Made by a program: the position numbers and the translations under genes
Part shown: positions 16,617 through 25,226 of the stretch, in pieces
How positions within the stretch are numbered: position 1 is the stretch's first letter
How the letters are laid out: each line of letters begins with the position of its first letter
NCBI GenBank assembly: GCA_964520525.1
Contig: CAZFNR010000003.1
Span: forward strand, 1 to 64,000
Length of the DNA stretch: 64,000 bases
Source of the DNA: JAJPXC01 sp964520525
GTDB lineage: Bacteria; Bacteroidota; Bacteroidia; Bacteroidales; Muribaculaceae
Direction: 5' to 3'
The notes under the pieces: model-generated
What the model was told of the DNA's origin: nothing
The model's input: only the letters and a program-made list of their open reading frames with translations
Databases searched by the model: none

Positions 16617-17854
16617 TCAAGGCCAAATTCTCTGATTTTACGGTATAGTGTTCGCTCCGAGATGTTCAGCTCGCGAGCGGTTGCTTTGCGTCGCCCGCTG
16701 TTGCGCTCCAATGAGCGGCGTATGGTTTCGCGCTCGGTGTCCTCGAGAGTGGCGGGTGTCGGGTCGGCGGGTGCCGGGTCGAGAGTGGCGGGCGAGCGGT
16801 CGATGAGTTCGGTCATCGTCGGGCGGTATTTGACGATTGACTGTATGGCCGGTTGCAACGCGGGTTTGGGGCTGACGTCGAGCGGTTCGGTCTCGTGGGT
16901 TTCCGCCCCCCGGTTGTCGATAGCCGCTCTGAGATCTTCGATTTCATGCTGTAGTCTGAAAATCATGTTGAACAGGATTTCGCGTTCGGCAGCGTAGGCG
17001 TGTGCGTTGTCGGCTCGGGATGCCACCGTCGGAGTGTAGAGTGTGGCGTTCTGCGGGATGTAGCTTTCGACAGTGGAGTCGTTGACTTCGCCGCCGGCCT
17101 CGAAGAGCGATATCTGTTCGATGACGTTTTTGAGCTGCCGCACGTTGCCCGGCCACCGATAGGTTGTAAGCAAACGGCGTGCGGAGTCGTCGAGGGTGAT
17201 GGCGGGCGTGCGGTAACGCTCGGCGAAGTCGGCTGCGAACTTGCGTGCGAGCAGCACTATGTCGGTGCCTCGGTCGCGGAGCGGCGGTATGGTAATCTGC
17301 ACCGTCGACAGTCGGTAGTAAAGGTCTTCGCGGAATTTCCCCGTCTCGACGGCTTTTAGCATATCGACATTGGTGGCGGCGACAATGCGTATGTTGGTTT
17401 TCTGCACCGACGAAGAGCCTACTTTGAGAAATTCGCCGCTTTCGAGCACCCTCAGCAGGCGGGCCTGTGTGGTCAGAGGAAGCTCGGCGACCTCGTCGAG
17501 GAAAATAGTGCCGCCGTCGGCCTCCTCGAAGTAGCCTTTACGCGACGCGACCGCGCCGGTGAAAGCCCCTTTCTCGTGGCCGAACAGTTCAGAGTCGATG
17601 GTGCCCTCGGGAATCGCGCCGCAGTTGACGGCGATGTATTTGCTGTGTTTCCGCGCGCTGAATTGGTGTATTATCTGCGGGAAAAACTCTTTTCCGGTGC
17701 CGCTCTCGCCGGTAATCAGCACCGACAGGTCGATGGGGGCGACCTGTATGGCGCGGGTGATGGCGGCAATCAGTGCGGGTGCGTTGCCCACGATGCCGAG
17801 CCTCATTTTGGCCTGTTGCACCTCGGCGGGAATTTCGGTGGGGTTTATCTGCAT
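16613..17854 (-). CDS. Sigma-54-dependent transcriptional activator
   Basis: A 413-residue enhancer-binding protein: AAA+ domain with Walker A GESGTGKE (residues 49-56), sigma-54 contact loop GAFTGA (96-101), Walker B GGTIFLDEVAE (114-124), and a C-terminal Fis-type helix-turn-helix (RKATARELNISERTLYRKI, about 392-410). There is no N-terminal receiver or sensor domain, only about 20 residues before the AAA+ domain, so activity must be controlled in another way. Overlaps acyltransferase (10 nt) and lptE (4 nt), suggesting control of envelope genes; targets are unknown. Confidence 0.93.
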   Translation of the reverse strand: MQINPTEIPAEVQQAKMRLGIVGNAPALIAAITRAIQVAPIDLSVLITGESGTGKEFFPQIIHQFSARKHSKYIAVNCGAIPEGTIDSELFGHEKGAFTGAVASRKGYFEEADGGTIFLDEVAELPLTTQARLLRVLESGEFLKVGSSSVQKTNIRIVAATNVDMLKAVETGKFREDLYYRLSTVQITIPPLRDRGTDIVLLARKFAADFAERYRTPAITLDDSARRLLTTYRWPGNVRQLKNVIEQISLFEAGGEVNDSTVESYIPQNATLYTPTVASRADNAHAYAAEREILFNMIFRLQHEIEDLRAAIDNRGAETHETEPLDVSPKPALQPAIQSIVKYRPTMTELIDRSPATLDPAPADPTPATLEDTERETIRRSLERNSGRRKATARELNISERTLYRKIREFGLE

Positions 17855-18726
17855 GACCGGAGTGAGTAAGTTTTGTCTTTAAGGAAGTCGCCGAACTCTT
17901 CGATTGAACCTTGGTGGGCCTTCTGCTCTTCGACCGATATGGGGTCGCCGATAGAAACGCGCAGTGTCTTCCCTTTCTTGCGGAACACCTCGGCGGGGAG
18001 TCGTAGTGTGCGCAGTTTCCAGCTTACGAGTCCGAGAAAATTGAACCACCAAGAGTTGCTGCCATGGAAGTAGATGGGTATTACCGGGACGTTGAGCTGC
18101 TCGATGAGTCGAATGATTGACGGTTGCCAGTCGCGGTCTTGGAGACGGCCCCGGCGGTTGAGCTTTGAGACGGCCCCGGCGGGGAAAAATCCCATCGGCT
18201 CGCCTCGTCGCACCTGCATGATGGCTTCTTTTATCCCTTTCATTGACACGGCTTTCTTCTTGGGGTCGTCAGAAGCGAGCGCGTCGACGGCGATGAAGTT
18301 GGGACGCATGGCGGTTATGTAGTTTAGCACCATGTTGACCATCACTTTGAACGCCGGGCGCCGCGAGCCGACAAGGTGTATGAGCGTTATGCCGTCAAGC
18401 GCACCGAAAGGGTGGTTGCTGACAGTGATAAACGCCCCTGCGGGGAGGTTGTCGAGAACCTCCTCGTTGTCGACTTTGACAGTGGCGTCGAGGTCTTTGA
18501 GAAGCCCGGTGCAGAATCGCGGGCCCGGGGTGGCGCAATTGTGGGAGTGAATCCAGTTCACTTTGTCAATCGCTAACAGCTTGAAAAGCCGTTCCACCAA
18601 TTTGCGGTGGCCTTTCAATTGCGGCGCTACCGCCACTATGTCTTCAAAATCAAGCACGTTGGGCTTCACGCCGCTTGCGGAGCTGTCGGCTTGCGCCTGA
18701 GTTGTCGGGTTGACGTTATTTTCCAT
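17845..18726 (-). CDS. Lysophospholipid acyltransferase-family protein
   Basis: A 293-residue PlsC-like acyltransferase. Motif I is SNHPFGALDG (NHxxxxD, about residues 97-104), followed by the KVMVNMVLNY region, motif III-like FFPAGAVSKL, and PVIPIYFHGSNSWWF. Such enzymes acylate lysophospholipids or other lipids such as ornithine lipids at the inner membrane; the substrate is not evident. First gene of the operon reading toward secG, with a consensus promoter at 18806-18837. Confidence 0.85.
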   Translation of the reverse strand: MENNVNPTTQAQADSSASGVKPNVLDFEDIVAVAPQLKGHRKLVERLFKLLAIDKVNWIHSHNCATPGPRFCTGLLKDLDATVKVDNEEVLDNLPAGAFITVSNHPFGALDGITLIHLVGSRRPAFKVMVNMVLNYITAMRPNFIAVDALASDDPKKKAVSMKGIKEAIMQVRRGEPMGFFPAGAVSKLNRRGRLQDRDWQPSIIRLIEQLNVPVIPIYFHGSNSWWFNFLGLVSWKLRTLRLPAEVFRKKGKTLRVSIGDPISVEEQKAHQGSIEEFGDFLKDKTYSLRSCR

Positions 18727-18805
18727 TGCCGTGGCAAATAGTTTAAATCGGTTAGATGAAAGCGGGGCAGGGGGTCGTGTCGAAGTCCCTGCGGTTTTAA
18801 TCTCG

Positions 18806-18837
18806 CAAAGTTAAGCAAAAAACGTCATAACCTCAAA
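18806..18837 (-). promoter_or_regulatory. Promoter of the acyltransferase-lptE-secG operon
   Basis: On the minus strand TTTG (18837-18834), 20-nt spacer, TAACTTTG (18813-18806). Transcription would start near 18800, about 75 nt before the acyltransferase start. Confidence 0.75.
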
Positions 18838-18950
18838 ATCGCGTGATTTCGGACGTGCGGTCGGGGCGACTGCCGGCTACGCAGGATGCGCCCGAACGAC
18901 TTTTCCGTCCTCTGCGCGCGTCGCCAATCGGTAATGAAAAAATGATTTTT

Positions 18951-18980
18951 TTTGATTTTTTTCTGAATTTTGTAATTTTG
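18951..18980 (+). promoter_or_regulatory. Promoter of the GH71/99-like gene
   Basis: TTTG (18951-18954), 18-nt spacer, TAATTTTG (18973-18980), both boxes exact. Gives a long leader of about 180 nt. Confidence 0.72.
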
Positions 18981-19168
18981 CCATGTCGATAGCATTTGCA
19001 TCGTGTTTGCCCTCAAAGCCTTAAAGATGCCTCTTTTTGCGCCTGCGCAAAGTCAGATTTATTCTTTTTATAGGCTTTTGAATTGTCAGAGTTAAACACC
19101 TTGGATTTATACCGCTCATTTGCCAATAATTAGAAAAACTATCAATATTTCAAATTCATCTAAGATTC

Positions 19169-22100
19169 ATGAAGTACATAATTCCTGTCGTGTTGGCGGC
19201 TTTGCCTGCGTTCTTTACGGCAAAGGCCGGCACAAACCCGGTCTCGGACTATTGGGTGGGGCATGATGAACTCGGACGAGTGGTGCCCTCGTCAGACAAC
19301 AATAGCGGCGTACACACCTACGACGCTAACGTGAAAATCGGTATGTTCTACTATGTGTGGCATGGCACCGAGGCGTCAATGACAACTGTCTATGACAACA
19401 CCGAGATTCTTAACGCTAATTCGTCAAATCCGGCATGGGGCCCATACGGCAAGTACCACTGGTGGGGCAAACCGTGCTTGGGCTACTACAACGCCGGCAA
19501 CAAGGATGTGATACGCAAACACCTGCAGATGCTTTGTGATGCCGGGGTCGACTTTTTGGTGCTCGACACCTCTAACGGTCTCACCTATTATTCGCAGGTA
19601 AAGGCTCTGGTCGATGTCATAATAGAGCGCAAAAACGCAGGGAAGCCGTGGCCTCAGCTCTCGTTTTTGACCCATTTCAACCAGACGGTGGCTATCACCA
19701 ACCTTTGGAACGATTTCTACAGCAAGTCGGAATACAGCGACCTTTGGTTCCGCTGGCAAGGCAACCCGCTGCTGCTCTGTGACGCCGCCGCGGCCCGCGC
19801 CGACAGCAAATTGACAAACATCATCAAATATCTCAATCTTCGCCATAGTTGGGCATGGACCGGCGGCAAGGAAAACACATGGTCGTGGCTTGACCACTAT
19901 CCGCAGGGCGTTGGATACACCGTTACCAACAACAAGCGGGTGTATGAGTGCATCTCGGTTAGTACGGCCCAGCACGCCACAACCAACATAGGCAAAAGTT
20001 ACCACAACGGCAGCCAACCCGCGGTAAATGCCAAGGGCTTGTGCTCGGAGACACCTCAAGGTCTCTACTTCGCCGAGCAGTGGAAACGCGCCAATGAGTT
20101 GACGACTTCGCGCCCGACGGTGGTTTTCATTACCCAATGGAACGAAAACATCGCCATCCGTTTCCGCACCGGCGACAGTAGCGGCGCCGACCCCGGCAAG
20201 GTGCGCCCCGGCGGCAAGAGCGGCGACAGCAACGAGAGCTACTTTGTCGACGCCTACAACGGCGAGTACAACCGCGACATCGAGCCGTCGACACACCCGA
20301 TGATTCGCGACAACTATTATATGCAGATGGTGGAGAATGTGCGCAAATACCGCGGCCTTAAGAACTCGCTGCCGGTGCCCACCTGCAACATCGCCATCAA
20401 TATGGGCGGAACTTGGAAACAATGGAACACCGAGACGTTGGTTTATTATGATGACAGTGGCGACCTGCAGACATCGGTAGCCCAAAACGCCAACGACAAA
20501 AGCGTAGGGAACGATTTAATAGCCGGACGTGTCACCCAAGACAATGATAACGTCTACTTTTATGTAGAGACCGCAGCGGCAATCAAACTGTCGAACGCGC
20601 GCAGTATGCGGCTTATGCTCAACACCGACAAGGACTACATCACCGGCTGGAACGGGTATGACTTCATGGTCGAATGGGACGCTACAAACAAGCAATATGC
20701 GCTTAAGAAAAGTGCATCGACAACGCAATTCAGTTGGAGCAAGGTGATGACAGTCGACCACGCCATTGATGCCGACGGGGGTACACGGCTATGGATTGCC
20801 ATCCCCAAAAAGAATGGTCTCGCCAAGACCGGCAACTTTGACATCGACTTCAAATGGACTGATAATGTCTACCTTGAGGCAAACGAACCCCTGCTGATGT
20901 ACACCGATGGCGACTGCTTCCCCAACGGGCGATTCAATTTGCGCTACAAAGGCTCGAAGATGACCTCGACACCTATAGTGGTCGAATCCACCCCGACGCT
21001 TAAGGCTTCAACCCCGGAAGTCAGCTTCTCCACGCCGTGCAACATCGCCGTCTCGTCGTCCATAACCGTAACGGGCAGTAACCTCAAAGGCAACGTTGGC
21101 ATCGCTCTGAGCGGAGCAAACGCCGACAAATTCAGCGTCGACAAAACGTCGCTCACCGCCGCATCGGGCAAAGTTTCAGCCAATGTGAAGATAGACTTTG
21201 ACGCCGACGGCACTCCGGGCGACTATAGCGCATTGCTCACGCTGTCGTCGCAAGACGCGCCGAGTGTCAATGTTGAGCTGACCGCCACCGCCGGCGAACC
21301 GCAGTATTACGCTACCGAACTTGGTGACTTGGAGCAGGGATTCCTGTTCAGCACCAACAAGGGGAATCTTGCCTCGGCGTCTTACTTCAAGACCGTAGCC
21401 GGCACAACAGTGGCGCGCTCGATATGCGCCGTCGGCAATGACGCTTTCGTGCTGAACTCATGGGCCTTCAAGCCCGATGACGTCAGCGTGACCCGAATCA
21501 ATGGCCTTACCGGCGAGTATTACGGCGACCTCTCATTGGGAGCTATTGTCAAAACCGGTGTCACCAACCCCCTCTGCGCTTTGGGCGCGATGGGCGACGT
21601 GCTGCTCGGTTGCACGCGCTCGAAGAGCACCCAGACACTTTATGTCTACCGGTGGGAAAACGGGACAAACGGCGAATGTGCTAAAGGTGAAATGGTGAAA
21701 TTGTTTGAAGACGCCGAACACGGCGGCATAGATTGCGGCGGTCAAATGGGAGTCTACGGCACTTTGGACGATGGTAAAATGGCTTTCTCCGACGGCAACA
21801 AGGTGGTATGCTACACCTTCAAAAACGGCAGCGTCGTGATGCCCGCCACGGTGATAACGCTTGAAACCGCCGCCGCCGGCGACGTAGCCGGTCAGAGCGT
21901 AAGTTTTGAGGCCGACGGCTCGTTTTGGCTAACCAATAAGGACCATAACCCCATGCACTACTCGGCAGCCGGCAAACTCATCGAGGAATTTGATAACTCG
22001 AAAACTGCCGAAGGCTATCAACACTATGGCTCGCAGGGCAGTTATATCGAGTACGGCGAGCATCGGTATCTGGCTATGACCGTTACTCTCGGGTCAACAG

Positions 22101-22504
22101 TCAGCTCGGCCTGGGGCAACGTCGGGCTTCGCATCGTTGATATCACTGACGGTGTCGGCAAAGCCAAAGAGGTGGCTTTTGTCCCCGCCGGCGGTCTCGG
22201 CCCCGAAAACTGGGGATTGGCCTCATCCAACGGTTTGTGGTATCAAGCCAGCGGTAAAGGTAATTCGCTCGCACGCTTTTGGTATCTTGCGCCTTACCAG
22301 GGCTTTGGCATGGTTTACTACGATGGCTTGATTAGCGAGCCGGTTTCAGGTGTCGAAGGCATAACCGCCGATTCCTTCGTTGACGATAATGCGCCTGTTG
22401 AATACTACAATCTGCAGGGGCACCGCGTCAGCCCGGAGAATATCGCCCCCGGTCTCTACATCCGCCGGCAGGGTAACCGCGCCACCAAAATACTGATTCG
22501 TTGA
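19169..22504 (+). CDS. Large secreted glycoside hydrolase-like protein (GH71/GH99-like)
   Basis: The 1111-residue protein begins with a signal peptide (MKYIIPVVLAALPAFFTAKA). Residues about 55-335 resemble the GH71/GH99 alpha-glucanase/endomannanase fold: KIGMFYYVWHG, GVDFLVLDTSNG (126-137) and FITQWNEN with the typical WNE (324-326). Then come a carbohydrate-binding/DOMON-like beta domain (about 410-600, YFYVETAAAIKLS), an Ig-like module (about 610-710, SSITVTGSNLKGNVGIAL) and a propeller-like region. It ends with YYNLQGHRVSPENIAPGLYI, a C-terminal sorting-tail-like sequence seen in Bacteroidales secreted proteins. Substrate unknown; alpha-mannan or glucan is inference. Flanked by its own promoter and terminator. 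Confidence 0.72.
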   Translation: MKYIIPVVLAALPAFFTAKAGTNPVSDYWVGHDELGRVVPSSDNNSGVHTYDANVKIGMFYYVWHGTEASMTTVYDNTEILNANSSNPAWGPYGKYHWWGKPCLGYYNAGNKDVIRKHLQMLCDAGVDFLVLDTSNGLTYYSQVKALVDVIIERKNAGKPWPQLSFLTHFNQTVAITNLWNDFYSKSEYSDLWFRWQGNPLLLCDAAAARADSKLTNIIKYLNLRHSWAWTGGKENTWSWLDHYPQGVGYTVTNNKRVYECISVSTAQHATTNIGKSYHNGSQPAVNAKGLCSETPQGLYFAEQWKRANELTTSRPTVVFITQWNENIAIRFRTGDSSGADPGKVRPGGKSGDSNESYFVDAYNGEYNRDIEPSTHPMIRDNYYMQMVENVRKYRGLKNSLPVPTCNIAINMGGTWKQWNTETLVYYDDSGDLQTSVAQNANDKSVGNDLIAGRVTQDNDNVYFYVETAAAIKLSNARSMRLMLNTDKDYITGWNGYDFMVEWDATNKQYALKKSASTTQFSWSKVMTVDHAIDADGGTRLWIAIPKKNGLAKTGNFDIDFKWTDNVYLEANEPLLMYTDGDCFPNGRFNLRYKGSKMTSTPIVVESTPTLKASTPEVSFSTPCNIAVSSSITVTGSNLKGNVGIALSGANADKFSVDKTSLTAASGKVSANVKIDFDADGTPGDYSALLTLSSQDAPSVNVELTATAGEPQYYATELGDLEQGFLFSTNKGNLASASYFKTVAGTTVARSICAVGNDAFVLNSWAFKPDDVSVTRINGLTGEYYGDLSLGAIVKTGVTNPLCALGAMGDVLLGCTRSKSTQTLYVYRWENGTNGECAKGEMVKLFEDAEHGGIDCGGQMGVYGTLDDGKMAFSDGNKVVCYTFKNGSVVMPATVITLETAAAGDVAGQSVSFEADGSFWLTNKDHNPMHYSAAGKLIEEFDNSKTAEGYQHYGSQGSYIEYGEHRYLAMTVTLGSTVSSAWGNVGLRIVDITDGVGKAKEVAFVPAGGLGPENWGLASSNGLWYQASGKGNSLARFWYLAPYQGFGMVYYDGLISEPVSGVEGITADSFVDDNAPVEYYNLQGHRVSPENIAPGLYIRRQGNRATKILIR

Positions 22505-22540
22505 CGCCGCGATAAGTTTTAATCGTTACAAATGTTTGAT

Positions 22541-22579
22541 AGATGCCGTCGCACCGGGAGGTGACGGCATCTTTTTTTC
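22541..22579 (+). terminator. Rho-independent terminator after the GH71/99-like gene
   Basis: AGATGCCGTC (22541-22550) pairs with GACGGCATCT (22563-22572), followed by a run of Ts. Confidence 0.88.
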
Positions 22580-22674
22580 TGAGCCGCGGGGTCTCAGTCG
22601 CGGTGCGTGAATCCCCTGCCAGCCCCCGCCGAGTTTGCCGGTTGACACCACTTCGGCGTATTGTGCTCAAAATA

Positions 22675-22706
22675 TTTCACAAATCGCTGTAAAAGTGTTA
22701 CCTTTG
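22675..22706 (+). promoter_or_regulatory. Promoter of the exopolysaccharide locus
   Basis: TTTC (22675-22678), 20-nt spacer, TACCTTTG (22699-22706, exact -7). The leader before the tyrosine kinase gene is about 170 nt and GC-rich in places; no gene is seen in 22505-22883. No UpxY-type antiterminator gene precedes the locus. Confidence 0.7.
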
Positions 22707-22883
22707 CCCCCGTTTTGTGAAACCGGCCGTAGAGTTGAAAGTGGCCGAGTTTATCTGTTTTTACTAAAATTTACAATAAATTGGTAAAAACCGCCGTTAG
22801 TTTATAACTGAAATATATGTCGGCGTCTGCTGTCACGGCAGGCAAGACCGCCGGCTCTAATTTAACGATTTAATTGTCGAATT

Positions 22884-25184
22884 ATGGCAAAAGATTTATC
22901 TTCTGAAACAATTGATATTAAAGGACTTCTGTTGGGCTATATGGCCAAATGGTATTATTTCGCTATCTCGATAGCGGTATGCGGAGCTTTGGCATTCATC
23001 TATGGCAAGGTGAAAAAACCGGAATATGAGGTCAGGGCTAATGTGTTGATTGCTCAGGAGAGTAATAATCCGTTGGCTAATATCGGCGGTCTTAGCGGTA
23101 TTTTCGGGTCGAGCGGCAACGTCGATGACGAGGTGTTCATTTTGACCTCCCACTCGTTGTACCGCGATGTCATGAAACAGTTGGGGACGAATGTCAAACA
23201 TACAGTGAAAAAAGGATTCCTGAATAAGGAATTTGCCTATCCTGAATATCCGGTTGACATCAAAGTCCCGGCGGGAATGTACGACACGCTCACTGTCGCG
23301 ATAAACGCTAAAATTAAGGTTAACAAGGAGGGATTGGCCACGGCGAAATTCAAGGTCAAGCGCGATGTCATAGGGGCGGTGAAAAACGCGCCTCTGCCTG
23401 TCACCATTGAAACGAAATATGGCGATTTCACCATAGTCAAAACCAAATCATATCCTGCCGGAGAAGCCGTCAATACCACTATAACTATGATGGGTTATGA
23501 CGCAGCGGCTGAGGATTTGGCTCAGGAAATAAAATATGACATACCCAACCGTCACACTAACGTGATTCTTCTGTCGTTGACGACAATAAACTCGAAGTTC
23601 GGTATGGATCTCTTTAACTCCATATTGAAAAAATATAATGAGCGCGGCATCGAAGACCGTACGCTCCAAACAGAAAAAGACGCCGAATTCCTTGACGGTC
23701 GCCTTAGACTGCTCGCTCAGGACTTGAATGAGACCGAAGCCACGATACAGCAGTATAAGCAAAAAAACAATATTGTTGACGTCAAGGCCGAGGCCACTTA
23801 TCAGACGACAAAGAAGGGACGGCTTGAGACCGCGCTGCTCGAGGCGGAGACTCGGCTTGAGATTCTTGCCGTGACCCGCGATTTCATTTCGGACCCGACA
23901 AATGCCTACAACTTGATTCCGGCAACTCCTGATAACGCGGCGTTGCAGAGCGCAATCGCTTCGTACAACGATGTGGTGTTGCGCCGCATGGGGCTGATGA
24001 ATAACGCTAAGGCTAACAATGCCGCATTAAGGCAGATTACAGAACAGCTCGACGCGATGCGCGCCAATCTCAACACCTCGGTCGATAAAGTGTATCAATC
24101 GGCGCAAATCAAGGTGAAAGAGCTCAGAGCTGAAATGGGTGCTACGCAGAGCAACCTCGGCAAAATTCCGGCGCAGGAGCGTGAATACCTCAATATGCAG
24201 CGTCAGCAATCGGTCAAGCAGCAGCTGTATCTGTATCTGTTGCAACGACGAGAGGAAACAGCCATGATTTTGGCTAATTCAGTGCCCAAGGGTATAATAG
24301 TCGATGATGCTTACACCCTTAACGAGCCTGTCGGCATGGGACGCTTTGCGATATTGGTTATCGGGCTGTTTTTAGGCTTGATAATTCCTCCGGTAATCAT
24401 TTACATCCAAAAACTTCTCCGCAACAAATTCGAGACCCGCGAAGAGGTTGAGCAGCTCACCAATGTTCCTATTGTCGGTGAAATGTGTGTTGACCGTAGC
24501 GGCCAGACTCTCGTGGTGTCGCCCACAAGCACCTCATCGTCGGCTGAGTTGTTCCGCTTGATAAGGTCAAATGTAACCTTTGTGCTCAACGACCCCAACG
24601 ACAAGGTGGTGCTTGTGACGTCAAGCTCACCCGGCGAGGGCAAATCGTTTATCTCGATAAATCTGGCGGCAAGTTTCGCATTGCTCGGTAAGAAGGTGCT
24701 TTTGGTGGGTATGGACATACGCAAACCACGCCTGTCGCAATACCTCGGCATTCGCCCCCAATTTGGGTTGACGCAGTATCTTTCGTCGAGAGAAGTGGAG
24801 ATTAGCGATATAATCTGCAAGGAGCCTGAGACCAAGAACCTTGATGTCATCGTGGCGGGACCTGTGCCGCCTAACCCCGCAGAGTTGTTAATCTCTGATA
24901 AAGTTGACGAGCTGTTCCGTCAGCTCCGCGAGATGTATGACTACGTCATTGTCGACACCGCGCCTATCGGCATGGTCAGCGACACATTCTCGCTCAACCG
25001 CCTTGCCGACGCTACAATATTTGTCACCCGCGTCGCATCGACCTCGATTTCCGATATCAAGTTCCTCAACGACATTCACAGCCAAGGCCGCTTGAAGAAA
25101 CTCTCGCTGATAATCAACGGCGTAGCCTCCAAGAAAAGCTATGGCTATGGCAATAAAGACAAAAGCGAAAGCAGCCATAATTAG
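22884..25184 (+). CDS. Polysaccharide co-polymerase / tyrosine autokinase (Wzc-like)
   Basis: The 766-residue protein combines a Wzz chain-length domain with a BY-kinase domain. A first membrane helix lies near residues 18-38, a long periplasmic coiled region (about 250-430, with QYKQKNNIV and QRQQSVKQQLYLYLLQRREE, the latter typical of Wzc), and a second helix near 485-510. The kinase has Walker A SSPGEGKS (about 580-588), Walker A' LLVGMDIRKPR and Walker B-like YDYVIVDTAPIG. The C-terminal tyrosine cluster is short (SYGYGN). It should control chain length and export of the polysaccharide with the Wza-like protein at 29686-30489. Confidence 0.93.
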   Translation: MAKDLSSETIDIKGLLLGYMAKWYYFAISIAVCGALAFIYGKVKKPEYEVRANVLIAQESNNPLANIGGLSGIFGSSGNVDDEVFILTSHSLYRDVMKQLGTNVKHTVKKGFLNKEFAYPEYPVDIKVPAGMYDTLTVAINAKIKVNKEGLATAKFKVKRDVIGAVKNAPLPVTIETKYGDFTIVKTKSYPAGEAVNTTITMMGYDAAAEDLAQEIKYDIPNRHTNVILLSLTTINSKFGMDLFNSILKKYNERGIEDRTLQTEKDAEFLDGRLRLLAQDLNETEATIQQYKQKNNIVDVKAEATYQTTKKGRLETALLEAETRLEILAVTRDFISDPTNAYNLIPATPDNAALQSAIASYNDVVLRRMGLMNNAKANNAALRQITEQLDAMRANLNTSVDKVYQSAQIKVKELRAEMGATQSNLGKIPAQEREYLNMQRQQSVKQQLYLYLLQRREETAMILANSVPKGIIVDDAYTLNEPVGMGRFAILVIGLFLGLIIPPVIIYIQKLLRNKFETREEVEQLTNVPIVGEMCVDRSGQTLVVSPTSTSSSAELFRLIRSNVTFVLNDPNDKVVLVTSSSPGEGKSFISINLAASFALLGKKVLLVGMDIRKPRLSQYLGIRPQFGLTQYLSSREVEISDIICKEPETKNLDVIVAGPVPPNPAELLISDKVDELFRQLREMYDYVIVDTAPIGMVSDTFSLNRLADATIFVTRVASTSISDIKFLNDIHSQGRLKKLSLIINGVASKKSYGYGNKDKSESSHN

Positions 25185-25226
25185 TCGCGGCGGATACCGA
25201 TTAAAATAGATTTTCAATACGGTCAG

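Larger units (their letters stand above)
18727..19168. other. Divergent intergenic region
   Basis: 442 nt without a gene. It holds two outward-facing consensus promoters (annotated separately) separated by a GC-rich block with short inverted repeats (GGACG near 18852, CGTCC near 18906). The rightward transcript would have a leader of about 180 nt before the GH71/99-like gene, with an AAAGCC...GGCTTT pairing (19015 and 19071). Confidence 0.6.

Noticed and set aside
19424..20485. Long minus-strand ORF (353 codons) inside the GH71/99-like gene
   Set aside because: It lies entirely opposite a gene with a signal peptide and recognisable domains, has no recognisable protein features, and reflects GC-rich codon bias.
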